From contig NW_027457644.1 of the NCBI RefSeq assembly GCF_050624435.1, forward strand, positions 12,501 through 76,500: a stretch of DNA of 64,000 nt. The letters are read 5' to 3'. Numbering within the stretch: the first letter of the stretch is position 1; each line of letters begins with the position of its first letter. This DNA comes from Tenrec ecaudatus. Lineage: Eukaryota; Chordata; Mammalia; Afrosoricida; Tenrecidae. This document shows positions 11,301 to 23,700 of the stretch, piece by piece. Under the pieces are notes generated by a model. It was given only the letters and a program-made list of their open reading frames with translations. It was not told the DNA's origin and searched no databases. The position numbers were made by a program, and so were the translations under genes.

Positions 11301-14300
11301 CTTAGGCTAGGCCTCCCCTAGACTTAGTCTAGGGCACCCCTAGGCTTAGTCTAAGGCTAGGGCTCCCCTAGCCTTAGGCTAGGGCTCCCGTAGGCTTAGG
11401 CTAGGGCTCCCCTAGCCTTAGATTAGGGCTCCCCTAGCCTAAGTCTAGGGCTCCCCTAGCCTTAGGCTAGGGCACCCCTAGGCTTAGGCTAGGGCTCCCC
11501 TAGGCTTAGGCTAGGGCTCCCCTAGCCTTAGGCTAGGGCTCTACTAGCCCTAGGCTAGGGCACCCCTATGCTTAGGCTAGGGCACCCCTAGCCTTAGGCT
11601 AAGCCTAGGGCTCCCTTAGCCTTAGGCTAGGGCTCTCCTAGCCCGAGGCTAGGGCAGCCCTAGCCTTAGGCTAAGGCTAGGACTCCCCTAGTCTTTGGCT
11701 ATGGCACCCGTAGGCTCAGGCTAGGGCACTCCTAGTCTCATTGTAGTGCACCCCTAGGCTTTGGCTACGGCATCCCTAAGCTGAGGCTAAGGCTAGAGCT
11801 CCCCTAGCCTCAGGCTAGGGCACCCCTAGGCTTAGACGAGGGCACCCCTAGGATTAGGCTAGGGCATCCATAGTCTTAGGCTAGGGAACCCCTAGGTTTA
11901 GGCTAGGGCACCTGTAGGCTTAGGCTGGGGCACCCCTAGGCTTAGGCTGGGGCACCCCTAGGCTTAGGCTGGGGCACACCTAGGCTTAGGTTAGGGCTCC
12001 CCTAGCCTTAGATTAGGGCTCCCCTAGCCTAAGTCTAGGGCTCCCCTAGCCTTAGGCTAGGGCACCCCTTGGCTTAGGCTAGGGCTCCCCTAGGCTTAGG
12101 CTAGGGCTCCCCTAGCCTTAGGCTAGGGCTCTACTAGCCCTAGGCTAGGGCACCCCTATGCTTAGGCTAGGGCACCCCTAGCCTTAGGCTAAGCCTAGGG
12201 CTCCCTTATCCTTAGGCTAGGGCTCTCCTAGCCCGAGGCTAGGGCACCCCTAGCCTTAGGCTAAGCCTAGGCCTCCCATAGCCTTAGGCTAGGGCACCCC
12301 TAGGCTTAGGCTAAGACTAGGGCTCGCCTAACCTTAGGCTAGGGCTCTCATAGCCCTAGGCTACGGCACCCCTAGGCTTAGGTTAGGGCAGTCCTAGGCT
12401 TAGGCTAGGGCACCCCTAGCCTAAGGCTAAGGCTAGGACTCCCCTAGCCTTAGGATAGGGCTGTCCTAGCCCTAGGATAGGGCACCCCTAGGCTTAGGGT
12501 AGGGCTCTCCTAGCCCTAGGCTAGGGCACCCCTATGTTTAGGCTAGGGCACCCCTAGCCTTATGCTAAGCCTAGGGCTCCCTTAGCCTTAGGTTAGGGCT
12601 CTCCTAGCCCTAGGCTAGGGCACCCCTAGCCTTAGGCTAAGGCTAGGACTCCCCTAGCCTTAGGCTATGGCACCCGTAGGCTCAGGGTAAGGCACTCCTA
12701 GGCTCAGGCTAGGGCACCCCTAGGCTTAGGCTACGGCACTCCTAAGCTTAGGGTAAGGCTAGGGCTCCCATAGCCTCAGGCTAGGGCACCCCTAGGCTTA
12801 GGTTAGGGCTCACCTAACCTTAGATTAGTGCACCCCTAGGCTTAGGCTAAGACTAGGTCTCCCGTAGCCTTAGGCTAGGGCACCCCTAGGCTTAGGCTAA
12901 GGATATGGCTCCACTAGCCTTGCCTTAGGCACCCATAGGCTTAGTCTAAGGTTAGGGGTGCCCTAGCCTAAGGCTACGGCTCTCCTAGCCCTAGGCTAGG
13001 GCACCCCTCGGCTTAGGCTAGGGCACCCCTAGGCTTAGGCTATGGCACCCCCAGGCTTAGGCTAGGGCAATCCTAGGCTAGACTAACGTTAGGGCTCCTC
13101 TAGCCTCAGGCTAGGGCACCCGTAGGCTCAGGCTAGGACCCCCCTAGGCTCAGGCTAGGGCACCCCTAGGTTTAGGCGAAGGCTAGGGCTCCCCTAGGCT
13201 CAGGATAGGTCACCCCTAGGCTTAGGTTAGGGCACCCCTAGGCTTACGCTAGGGCACTCCTAGGCTTAGTGTCGGGCACCCCTAGCCTTAGGCTAAGGCT
13301 AGGCCTCCCTTAGCCTAAGGCTAGGGCACCCCTAGGCTTAGGCTAGGGCACCCCTAGGCTTAGGCTAAAGCTAGGGCTCCCTTAGCCTAAGGCAAGGGCA
13401 CCCCTAGGCTTAGGCTAGGGCACCCCTAGGCTTAGGCTAGGGCACCCCTAGCATTAGGCTAAGGCTAGGCCTCCCCTAGCCTGAGGCTAGGGCACCCCTA
13501 AGCTTAGGCTAGGGCACCCCTAAGCTTAGGCTGGGGCTACCCTAGCCTTAGGCTAGGCCTCCCCTAGACTTAGTCTAGGGCACCCCTAGGCTTAGGCTAA
13601 GGATATGGCTCCTCTAGCCTTGGCTTAGGCACCCATAGGCTTAGTCTAAGGCTAGGGCTCCCCTAGCCTTAGGCTAGGGCTCCCGTAGGCTTTGGCTAGG
13701 GCTCCCCTAGCCTTTGATTAGGGCTCCCATAGCCTAAGTCTAGGGCTCCCCTAGCCTTAGGCTAGGGCACCCCTAGGCTTAGGCTAGGGCTCCCCTAGGC
13801 TTAGGCTAGGGCTCCCCTAGCCTTAGGCTAGGGCTCTACTAGCCCTAGGCTAGGGCACCCCTAGGCTTAGGCTAGGGCACCCCTAGCCTTAGGCTAAGCC
13901 TAGGGCTCCCTTATCCTTAGGCTAGGGCTCTCCTAGCCCGAGGCTAGGGCACCCCTAGCCTTAGGCTAAGCCTAGGGCTCCCTTAGCCTTAGGCTAGGGC
14001 TCTCCTAGCCCGAGGCTAGGGCAGCCCTAGCCTTAGGCTAAGGCTAGGACTCCCCTAGTCTTAGGCTATGGCACCCGTAGGCTCAGGCTAGGGCACTCCT
14101 AGTCTCATTGTAGGGCACCCCTAGGCTTAGGCTACGGCATCCCTAAGCTTAGGCTAAGGCTAGAGCTCCCCTAGCCTCAGTCTAGGGCACCCCTAGGCTT
14201 AGACGAGGGCACCCCTAGGATTAGGCTAGGGCATCCATAGTCTTAGGCTAGGGAACCCCTAGGCTTAGGCTAGGGCACCTGTAGGCTTAGGCTGGGGCAC

Positions 14301-17300
14301 CCCTAGGCTTAGGCTGGGGCACCCCTAGGCTTAGGCTGGGGCACACCTAGGCTTAGGCTAGGGCTCCCCTAGCGTTAGATTAGGGCTCCCCTAGCCTAAG
14401 TCTAGGGCTCCCCTAGCCTTAGGCTAGGGCTCTACTAGCCCTAGGCTAGGGCACCCCTATGCTTAGGCTAGGGCACTACTATCCTTAGGCTAAGCCTAGG
14501 GCTCCCTTATCCTTAGGCTAGGGCTCTCCTAGCCCGAGGCTAGGGCACCCTTAGCCTTAGGCTAAGCCTAGGCCTCCCATAGCCTTAGGCTAGGGCACCC
14601 CTAGGCTTAGGCTAAGACTAGGGCTCGCCTAACCTTAGGCTAGGGCTCTCAAAGCCCTAGGCTAGGGGACCCCTAGGCTTAGGCTAGGGCAGTCCTAGGC
14701 TTAGGCTAGGGCATCCCTAGCCTAAGGCTAAGGCTAGGACTCCCCTAGCCTTAGGATAGGGCTGTCCTAGCCCTAGGCTAGGGCACCCCTAGGCTTAGGC
14801 TAGGGCTCTCCTAGCCCTAGGCTATGGCACCCCTAGGCTTAGGCTAAGGCACCCCTAGGCTTTACTAGGGCACCCCGAGCCTTAGGCTAAGGCTAGGGCT
14901 CCCCTAGCCTTAGGCTATGGCACCCCTAGGCTTAGGCTAGGCCAATCCTAGGCTAGACTAACGCTAGGGCTACTCTAGCCTCAGGGTAGGGCACTCGTAG
15001 GCTCACGCTAGGGCACCCCTAATCTCAGGCTAGGGCACCCCTAGGCTTAGGCTAGGGCACACCTAGGCTTAGGCTAGGGCACCCCTAGGCTTAGGCTAAG
15101 GCTAGGGCTCCCCTAGCCCAAGGCTAGGGCACCCCTAGACACAGGCTAGGGCAACCTTAGACTTAGACTAGGGCACCCGTAAGCTTAGGCTAGGGCACCC
15201 CTAGGCTTAGACTAAGGCTAGGGCTCCCCTATCCCAAGGCTAGGGCACCCCTAGACACAGGCTAGGGCACCCCTAGGCTTAGGCTAGGGCACCCCTAAGC
15301 TTAGGCTAGGGCACACGTAGCCTTAAGCTAAGGCTAGGGCTCCCCTAGCCTAAGGCTAGGGCACCTCTAGGCTCAGGCTAGGGCACCCCTAGGCTTAGGC
15401 TAGGGCACCCCTAGGCTTACGCTAAGGCTAGGGCTCCCCTAGCCTAAGGATAGGGCACCACTAGGCTTAGGCTAGGGCACCCCTAGCCTTAGGCTAGGGC
15501 ACCCATAGGCTTAGGCTAGGGCACCCCTAGGCTTAGGCTACGGCTCCCCTAACCTCAGGCTAGGGCATCGCTAGTCTCAGGCTATGGCACCCCTAGGCTT
15601 AGGCTAGGGCACCCCTAATCTTTGGCTAGGGCACCCCTAGGCTTATGCTAAGGCTAGCGCACCCCTATGCTTAGGCTAGGGCACCCCTAAGCTTAGGCTA
15701 GGGCACCCCTAAGCTTAGGCTAGGGCTCCCCGAGCCTTAGGCTAGGGCTCCCCTAGTCTTAGGCTAGGGCACCCCTAGGCTTAGGCTAGGGCTCCCCTAG
15801 CCTTATGCTAGGGCTTCCCTAGCCTTGGCTAGGGCACCCCTAGGCTTAGGCTAGGGCACCCCTAAGCTTAGGCTAGGGCTCCACTACCCTTAGGCTAGGG
15901 CTCCCCTAGGCTAAAGTTAGGGCTCCCCTAGCCTTAGGCTAGGGCTCCCCTAGCCTTAGGCAAGGGCTCCCCTAGCCTTAGGCTAGGGCTCCCCTAGCCT
16001 TAGGCTGGGGCACCCAGAGCCTTAGGTTAAGGCTAGGGCTCCCCTAGCCTTAGGCTAGGGCTCCCCTATCCTTAGGCTAGGGCTCCCCTATCCTTAGGCT
16101 AGGGCTCCTCTAGCCTCAGGCTAGGGCACCCCTAGGCTTAGGCTAAGGATAGGGCACCCCTAGGCGTAGGCTAGATCACCCCTAAGCTTAGGCCAGGGCA
16201 CCCCTAGGCTTAGGCTAGGGCTCCCCTAGGCTTCGTTTAAGGTAGGGCTCCCCTAGCCTTAGGCTAGGGCACCACTGGGCTTAAGCTAAGGCTAGGGCTC
16301 CCCTATCCTTAGGCTAGGGCACCCCTAGGCTTAGGCTAGGGCACCCCTAGGCTTAGGCTAGGGCTCCCCTAACATTAGGTTCGGGCACCCCTAAGCTTAG
16401 GCTAAGGCTAGGGCTCCCCTAACCTTAGGCTAGTGCACCCCTAGCCTTAGGCTATGGCACCCCTAAGCTTAGGCTAAGGCTAGGGCTCCCCTAGTCATAG
16501 GCTAGGGCACCCCTAAGCTTAGGCTAAGACTAGGGCTCCCCTAGCCCTAGGCTAGGGCACCACTAGGCTTAGGCTAGGGCACCCCTAGGCTTAGGCTAGG
16601 GCTCCCCTCGCCTTAGCTAGGCCTCCCCTAGGCTTAGGCCAAGCCTAGGGCTCCCCTAGCCGCATGCTAGGGCACCCCTAGGCTTAGGCTAGGGCGCCCC
16701 TAGCCTTAGGCTAGGGCTCCCCTGGCCTGGGCTAGTGCACCCCTAGGCTTAGGCGAAGGCTATGGCTCCCCTAGCCTCAGGCTAGGGCTCCCCTAGTCTT
16801 AGACTAGGCACGCCTATTCTTAGGCTAGGGCTCCACTAGCCTTAGGCTAGGGCACCCTTAGGCTTAGGCTAAGGCTAGGGCTCCCCTAACCTTAGGCTAG
16901 GGTTCCGCTAGCCTTAGGCTAGGGCACCCGTAAGTTTGTGCTAAGGCTAGGGCTCCCCTAGCCTTAGGCTAGCGCACCCCTAAGCTTAGGCTAGGGCTAG
17001 GGCTCCCCTAGCCTTAGGCTAGGGCTCCCCTAGCCTTAAGCTAGGCCACCCCTAGGCTTACGCTAGGGCACCCCTAGGCTTAGGCTAGGGCTCCCCTAAC
17101 ATTAGGTTCGGGCACCCCTAAGCTTAGGCTAAGGCTAGGGCTCCCCTAACCTTAGGCTAGGGCACCCCTAGGCTTAGGGTAGGGCTAGGGCTCCCCTACT
17201 TTTAGGCTAGCGCACCCCTAAGCTTAGGCTAGGGCTAGGGCTCCCCTAGGTTTCGGCTAGGGCACCCCTAGGCTTAGGCTAGGGTTCCCCTAGCCTTAGG

Positions 17301-19980
17301 CTAGGGCTCCCCTAGCCTAATGCTAGGGCTCCCCTAGCCTTAGGCTAGGGCACCCCTAGGCTTGGGTTAAGCCTTGGGCCCCCTACACTTAGGCTAGGGC
17401 TCTACTAGCCCTAGTCTAGGGCACCCCTATGCTTAGGCTAGGGCACCCCTAGCCTTATGCTAAGCCTAGGGCTCCCTTAGCCTTATGCTAGGGCTCTCCT
17501 AGCCCTAGGCTAGGGCACCCCTAGCCTTAGGCTAAGGCTAGGACTCCCCTAGCCTTAGGCTATGGCACCCGTAGGCTCAGGGTAGGGCACTCCTAGGCTC
17601 AGGCTAGGGCACCCCTAGGCTTAGGCTACGGCACTCCTAAGCTTAGGGTAAGGCTAGGGCTCCCCTAGCCTCAGGCTAGGGCACCCCTAGGCTTAGGTTA
17701 CGGCTCCCCTAACCTTAGGTTCGGGCACCCCTAAGCTTAGGCTAAGGCTAGGGCTCCCCTAACCTTAGGCTAGGGCACCCCTAGGCTTAGGGTAGGGCTA
17801 GGGCTCCCCTACTTTTAGGCTAGCGCACCCCTAAGCTTAGGCTAGGGCTAGGGCTCCCCTAGGTTTCGGCTAGGGCACCCCTAGGCTTAGGCTAGGGTTC
17901 CCCTAGCCTTAGGCTAGGGCTCCCCTAGCCTAATGCTAGGGCTCCCCTAGCCTTAGGCTAGGGCACCCCTAGGCTTAGGCTAGGGCTCCCCTAACATTAG
18001 GTTCGGGCACCCCTAAGCTTAGGCTAAGGCTAGGGCTCCCCTAACCTTAGGCTAGGGCACCCCTAGGCTTAGGGTAGGGCTAGGGCTCCCCTACTTTTTG
18101 GCTAGCGCACCCCTAAGCTTAGGCTAGGGCTAGGGCTCCCCTAGGTTTCGGCTAGGGCACCCCTAGGCTTAGGCTAGGGTTCCCCTAGCCTTAGGCTAGG
18201 GCTCCCCTAGCCTAATGCTAGGGCTCCCCTAGCCTTAGGCTAGGGCACCCCTAGGCTTGGGTTAAGCCTTGGGCCCCCTACACTTAGGCTAGGGCTCTAC
18301 TAGCCCTAGTCTAGGGCACCCCTATGCTTAGGCTAGGGCACCCCTAGCCTTATGCTAAGCCTAGGGCTCCCTTAGCCTTATGCTAGGGCTCTCCTAGCCC
18401 TAGGCTAGGGCACCCCTAGCCTTAGGCTAAGGCTAGGACTCCCCTAGCCTTAGGCTATGGCACCCGTAGGCTCAGGGTAGGGCACTCCTAGGCTCAGGCT
18501 AGGGCACCCCTAGGCTTAGGCTACGGCACTCCTAAGCTTAGGGTAAGGCTAGGGCTCCCCTAGCCTCAGGCTAGGGCACCCCTAGGCTTAGGTTACGGCT
18601 CCCCTAACCTTAGGTTAGTGCACCCCTAGGCTTAGGCTAAGACTAGGTCTCCCGTAGCCTTAGGCTAGGGCACCCCTAGGCTTAGGCTAAGGATATGGCT
18701 CCCCTAGCCTTGCCTTAGGCACCCATAGGCTTAGTCTAAGGTTAGGGGTGCCCTAGCCTAAGGCTACGGCTCGCCTAACCCTAGGCTAGGGCACCCCTAG
18801 GCTTAGGCTAGGGCACCCCTAGGCTTAGGCTATGGCACCCCTAGGCTTAGGCTAGGGCAATCCTAGGCTAGACAAACGTTAGGGCTCCTCTAGCCTCAGG
18901 CTAGGGCACCCGTAGGCTCAGGCTAGGACCCCCCGAGGCTCAGGCTAGGGCACCCCTAGGTTTAGGCGAAGGCTAGGGCTCCCCTAGGCTCAGGATAGGT
19001 CACCCCTAGGCTTGGGCTAGGGCACCCCTAAGCTTAGGCTAAAGCTAGGGCTTCCTTAGCCTAAGGCAAGGGCACCCCTAGGCTTAGGCTAGGGCAACCC
19101 TAGCATTAGGCTAAGGCTAGGCCTCCCCTAGCCTGAGGCTAGGGCACCCCTAAGCTTAGGCTAGGGCACCCCTAAGCTTAGGCTGGGGCTACCCTAACCT
19201 TAGGCTAGGCCTCCCCTAGACTTAGTCTAGGGCACCCCTAGGCTTAGGCTAAGGATATGGCTCCCCTAGCCTTGGCTTAGGCACCCATAGGCTTAGTCTA
19301 AGGCTAGGGCTCCCCTAGCCTTTGGCTAGGGCTCCCGTAGGCTTAGGCTAGGGCTCCCCTAGCCTTAGATTAGGGCTCCCCTAGCCTAAGTCTAGGGCTC
19401 CCCTAGCCTTAGGCTAGGGCACCCCTAGGCTTAGGCTAGGGCTCCCCTAGGCTTAGGCTAGGGCTCCCCTAGCCTTAGGCTAGGGCTCTACTAGCCCTAG
19501 GCTAGGGCACCCCTAGCCTTAGGCTAAGCCTAGGGCTCCCTTAGCCTTAGGCTAGGGCTCTCCTAGCCCGAGGCTAGGGCAGCCCTAGCCTTAGGCTAAG
19601 GCTAGGACTCCCCTAGTCTTAGGCTATGGCACCCGTAGGCTCAGGCTAGGGCACTCCTAGTCTCATTGTAGGGCACCCCTAGGCTTAGGCTACGGCATCC
19701 CTAAGCTTAGGCTAAGGCTAGAGCTCCCCTAGCCTCAGGCTAGGGCACCCCTAGGCTTAGACGAGGGCACCCCTAAGATTAGGCTAGGGCATCCATAGTC
19801 TTAGGCTAGGGAACCCCTAGGCTTAGGCTAGGGCACCTGTAGGCTTAGGCTGGGGCACCCCTAGGCTTAGGCTGGGGCACCCCTAGGCTTAGGCTGGGGC
19901 ACACCTAGGCTTAGGCTAGGGCTCCCCTAGCCTTAGGCTAGTGCACCCCTTGGCTAAGACTAAGACTAGGGCTCCCGTAG
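5340..19980. repeat. Domain 3: ~3.4-kb higher-order repeat family, at least four imperfect copies
   Basis: Rare variant strings recur in the same order. CTTCGTTTAAGGTAGGG is at 5,815, 9,210 and 16,231. TTAAGCCTTGGG follows 6,979, 10,385, 17,361 and 18,256. TAAGGTTAGGGGTGCC is at 7,461, 10,845, 12,947 and 18,737. TCTCATTGTAG is at 8,285, 11,736, 14,103 and 19,661. The first two copies (about 5.3-8.7 and 8.7-12.1 kb) are offset by 3,384-3,451 bp depending on the marker. The block from about 12.1 to 15.6 kb is shortened and rearranged, and another copy follows from about 15.6 kb. Whole units of 22, 28 or 50 bp account well for the offset changes. Confidence 0.8.
17062..18615. repeat. 895-bp duplication with an internal 282-bp duplication
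   Basis: Blocks 17,062-17,720 and 17,957-18,615 match at an offset of 895 bp with only one difference noticed (TTTTAGGC near 17,200 against TTTTTGGC near 18,095). A further copy of the first roughly 275 bp lies between them: TTCGGGCACCCC starts at 17,107, 17,720 and 18,002, spacings of 613 and 282, which sum to 895. The order is segment S, segment D, S, S, D. The final D copy leaves the pattern at TTAGTG where the first has TTCGGG. This is the footprint of two successive unequal exchanges or of one copying event with slippage. Confidence 0.85.
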
Positions 19981-22900
19981 CCTTAGGTTAGGGCACCCCT
20001 AGGCTTAGGTTAAAGCTAGGGCTCCGCTAGCCTTATGCTAGGGCAGCCCTAGGCTTGGCTAAGGCTTGGAATCCCCTATCCTTAGGCTAGGGATCCCCTA
20101 GCCTTAGGCAAGGGCTCTCCTAGCCCTAGGCTAGGGCACCCCTAGGCTTAGGCTAGGACACCCCTAGGCTTAGACTAGGGCACCCCTAGGCTTAGGCTAG
20201 GGCTCCCCTAGCCTTAGGTTAGGGCTCCCCAAGCCTTAGGCTATGGGACCCCTAGGCTTAGGCTAGGGCAACCCTAGGCTAGACTAACGCTAGGGCTCCT
20301 CTAGCCTCAGGCTAGGGCACCCTTAGGCTCAGGCTAGGACACCCCTAGGCTCAGGCTAGGGCACCCCTAGGCTTAGGCTAAGGCTAGGGCTCCCCTAGCC
20401 TCAGGCTAGGTCACCCCTAGTCTTAGGCTAGGGCACGCCTAGGCTTAGGCTAGGGGACCCCTAGGCTTAGGCTAGGGCACGCCTAGGCTTAGGCGAAGGC
20501 TAGGGCTCCCCTAGCCTAAGGCTAGGGCACCCCTACGCTTAGGGTAGGGCACCCCTAAGCTTAGCTGGGGCTCCCCTAGCCTTAGGCTAGACCTCCCCTA
20601 GACTTAGGCTAGGGCACCCCTAGGCTTAGGCTAAGGATATGGCTCCCCTAGCCTTAGCTTAGGCACCCATAGCCTTAGTCTAAGGCTAGGGCTCCCCAAG
20701 CCTTAGGCTAGGGCTCCCCAAGGCTTAGGCTAGGGCTCCCCTAGCCTTAGGCTAGGGCTCTACTAGCCCTAGGCTAGGGCACCCCTATGCTTAGGCTAGG
20801 GCACCCATAGCCTTAGGCTAAGCCTAGGGCTCCCCTAGCCTTAGGTTAGGGCTCTCATAGCCCTAGGCTAGGGCACCCCTAGGCTTATGCTAGGGCACCC
20901 CTGGGCTTAGGCTAGGGCTCCCCTAGCCTTAGGCTATGGCACCCCTAGGCTTAGGTTAGGGCAATCCTAGGCTAGACTAACGCTAGGGATCCTCTAGCCT
21001 CAGGCTAGGGCACCCGTAGGCTCAGGCTAGGGCACTCCTAGGCTGAGGCTAGGGCACCCCTAGGCTTAGGCTAGGGCACCCCTAGGCTTAGACTAAGGCT
21101 AGGGATCCCCTAGCCTCACGCTAGGGCACCCCTAGGCTCAGGCTACGGCACGCCTAGGCTTAGGTTAGGGCACCCTTAGGCATAGGCTAAGGCACCCCTA
21201 GGCTTAGGCTAAGGCTAGGGCTCCCCTAACCTAAGGCTAGCGCACTCCTAGGCGCAGGCTAGGGCACCCATAGGCTTAGGCTAGGGCACCTGTAGGCTTA
21301 GGCTGGGGCACCCCTAGGCTTAGGCCAGGGCACCCCTAGGCTTAGGCTAGGGCACCCCTAGGCTTAGGCTAAGGATAGGGCTCCCCTAGCCTAAGGCTAG
21401 GGCACACGTAGGCTTAGGCTAGGGCACCACTAGGCTTAGGCTAGGGCACCCCTAGCCTTAGGCTAGGGCACCCCTAGGCTTAGGCTTCGGCTCCCCTAAC
21501 CTCAGGCTAGGGCATCGCTAGTCTCAGGATATGGCACCCCTAGGCTTAGGCTAGGGCACCCCTAGGCTTAGGTTAGGGCACCCCTAATCTTAGGCTAGGG
21601 CACCCCTATGCTTAGGCTAGGGCACCCCTAGGCTTAGGTTTGGGCACCCCTAGGCTTATGCTAAGGCTAGGGCTCCCCTAGCCTAACGTTAGGGCACCAC
21701 TAGGTTCAGGCTAGGGCACCCCTAGGCTTGGGCTAGGGCACCCCTAGCCTAAGGCTACGGCACCCCTGGGCTTAGGCTAGGGCACCCTTAGTCTTAGGCT
21801 AGGGAACCCCTAGGCTTAGGCTAGGCCAATCCTAGGCTAGACTAACGCTAGGGCTACTCTAGCCTCAGGCTAGGGCACCCGTAGGCTGACGCTAGGGCAC
21901 CCCTAGGCTCAGGCTAGGGCACCCCTAGGCTTAGGCTAGGGCACACCTAGGCTTAGGCTAAGGCTAGGGCTCCCCTAGCCTAATGCTAGGGCACCCCTAG
22001 ACTCAGGCTAGGGCACCCTTAGGCTTAGACTAGGGCACCCGTAAGCTTAGGCTAGGGCACCCCTAGGCTTAGGCTTGGGCAACTCTAGCCTTAGGCTAAG
22101 GCTAGGGCTCCCCTAGGCTTAGGCTAGGGCACCCCTAATCTTAGGCCAGGGCACCCCTATGCTTAGGCTAGCGCACCCCTAGGCTTAGGCTTGGGCACCC
22201 CTAGGATTAGGCTAAGGCTATGGCTCCCCTAGGCTAACCCTAGGGCACCATTAGGCTCAGGCTAGGGCACCCCAAGCCTTAGGCTAGGGCACCCCTAGGC
22301 TTAGGCTAAGGCTAGGGCTCCCCTAGCCTAAGGTTAGGGCACCCCTGGGCTTAGGCTAGGGCACCCTTAGTCTTAGGCTAGGGGACCCCTAGACTTAGAC
22401 TAGGGTACCCCTAGGCTTAGGCTAAGGCTAGGGCTCCCCTAGACTAAGGCTTGGGCCCCACTAGGCTCAGGCTAGGGCACCCCTAGGCTTAGGCTAAGGC
22501 TAGGGCTCCCCTAGCCTTAGGATAGGCCTCCCATAGCCTTAGGCTAGGGCACCCCTAGGCTTAGGCTAGGGCACCCCTAGGGTTCGGCTGGGGCACCCCT
22601 AGCCTAAGGCTAAGGCTAGGACTCCCCTAGCCTATGGCTATGGCACCCCTAGGCTCAGGCTAGGTCACCACTATCCTTAGGCTAGGGTTCCCCTAGCCTA
22701 AGGCTAGGGCTCCCCTAGCCTTAGGCTAGGGCACCCCTAGGCTTAGGCTAAGCCTAGGGCTCCCCTAGCCTTAGGCTAGGGCATCCCTAAGCTTAGGCTA
22801 GAGCATCCCTAGGCGTAGGCTAAGCCTAGGGCTCCCCTAGCCTAAGGCTAGGGCTCTCCTAGCCCTAGGCTAGGGCACCCCTAGGCTTAGGCTAGGGCAC

Positions 22901-23700
22901 CCCTAGGCTTTGACTAGGGCACCCCCAACCTTAGGTTAAGGCTAGGGCTCCCCTAGCCTTAGTCTATGGCACCCCTAGGCTTAGGCTATGCCAATCCTAG
23001 GCTAGACTAACGCTAGGGCTACTCTAGCCTCAGGCTAGGGCACCCGTAGGCTCAAGCTAGGGCACCCCTAGGCTTAGGCTAAGGCTAGGGCTCCCCTAGC
23101 CTAAGGCCAGTGCACCCCTAGACTCAGGCTAGGGCACCCTTAGGCTTACACTTGGGCACCCGTATGCTTAGGCTAGGGCACCCCTAGGCTTAGGCTATGG
23201 CTATGGCTCCCCTAGCCTAAGGCTAGGACACCACTATGCTTAGGCTAGGGCACCCCTAGGCTTAGGCTAGGGCATCCTTAGGCTTAGGCTAAGGCTAGGG
23301 TACCCCTAGGCTTAGGCTAGGGTACCGCTAGGCTTAGGCTAAGGTTAGGGCTCCCCTAGCCTAAGGCTAGGGCACACTTAGGCTTAGGCTAGGGCACCCC
23401 TAAGCTTAGGCTAGGGCACACGTAACCTTAAGCTAAGGCTAGGGCTCCCCCAGCCTAAGGCTAGGGCACCCCTAAGCTCAGGCTAGGGCACACCTAGGCT
23501 TAGGCTAGGGAACCCCTAGGCTTAGTCTAAGGCTAGGGCTCCCGTAGCCTAAGGCTCAGGCACCACTAGGCTTATGCTAGGGCACCCCTAGCCTTAGGCT
23601 AGGGCACCCCTAGGCTTAGGCTACGGCTCCGCTAACCTCAGGCTAGGGCATCGCTAGTCTCAGGCTATGGCACCCCTAGGCTTAGGCTAGGGCACCCCTA
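19980..23700. repeat. Satellite domain 4: A-rich mosaic
   Basis: A-form units with frequent substitutions, T-to-A junctions mostly GCCTAAGG, and the last four members of the AACG marker class. It resembles domain 2 and the distal half more than the T-rich stretches on either side. No gene, RNA or mobile element is visible. Confidence 0.6.

Larger units (their letters stand above)
3845..23015 (+). repeat. Marker motif AATCCTAGGCTAGACT, AACG class (11 copies)
   Basis: The motif breaks the 22-bp rhythm and is followed by AACG. Starts: 3,845, 5,211, 7,583, 10,967, 13,069, 14,944, 18,859 (GACA variant), 20,270 (AACCCT variant), 20,963, 21,828 and 22,993. Downstream context is conserved: a TCTAGCCTCAGG segment (usually after CTCC or CTAC) and, in most copies, a CACCCGTAGG segment. 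The 16-mer contains CCTAGG and a truncated unit, so it likely arose once by a deletion or fusion between units and spread with larger blocks. It is a useful tracer of array history; no function is evident. Confidence 0.85.
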
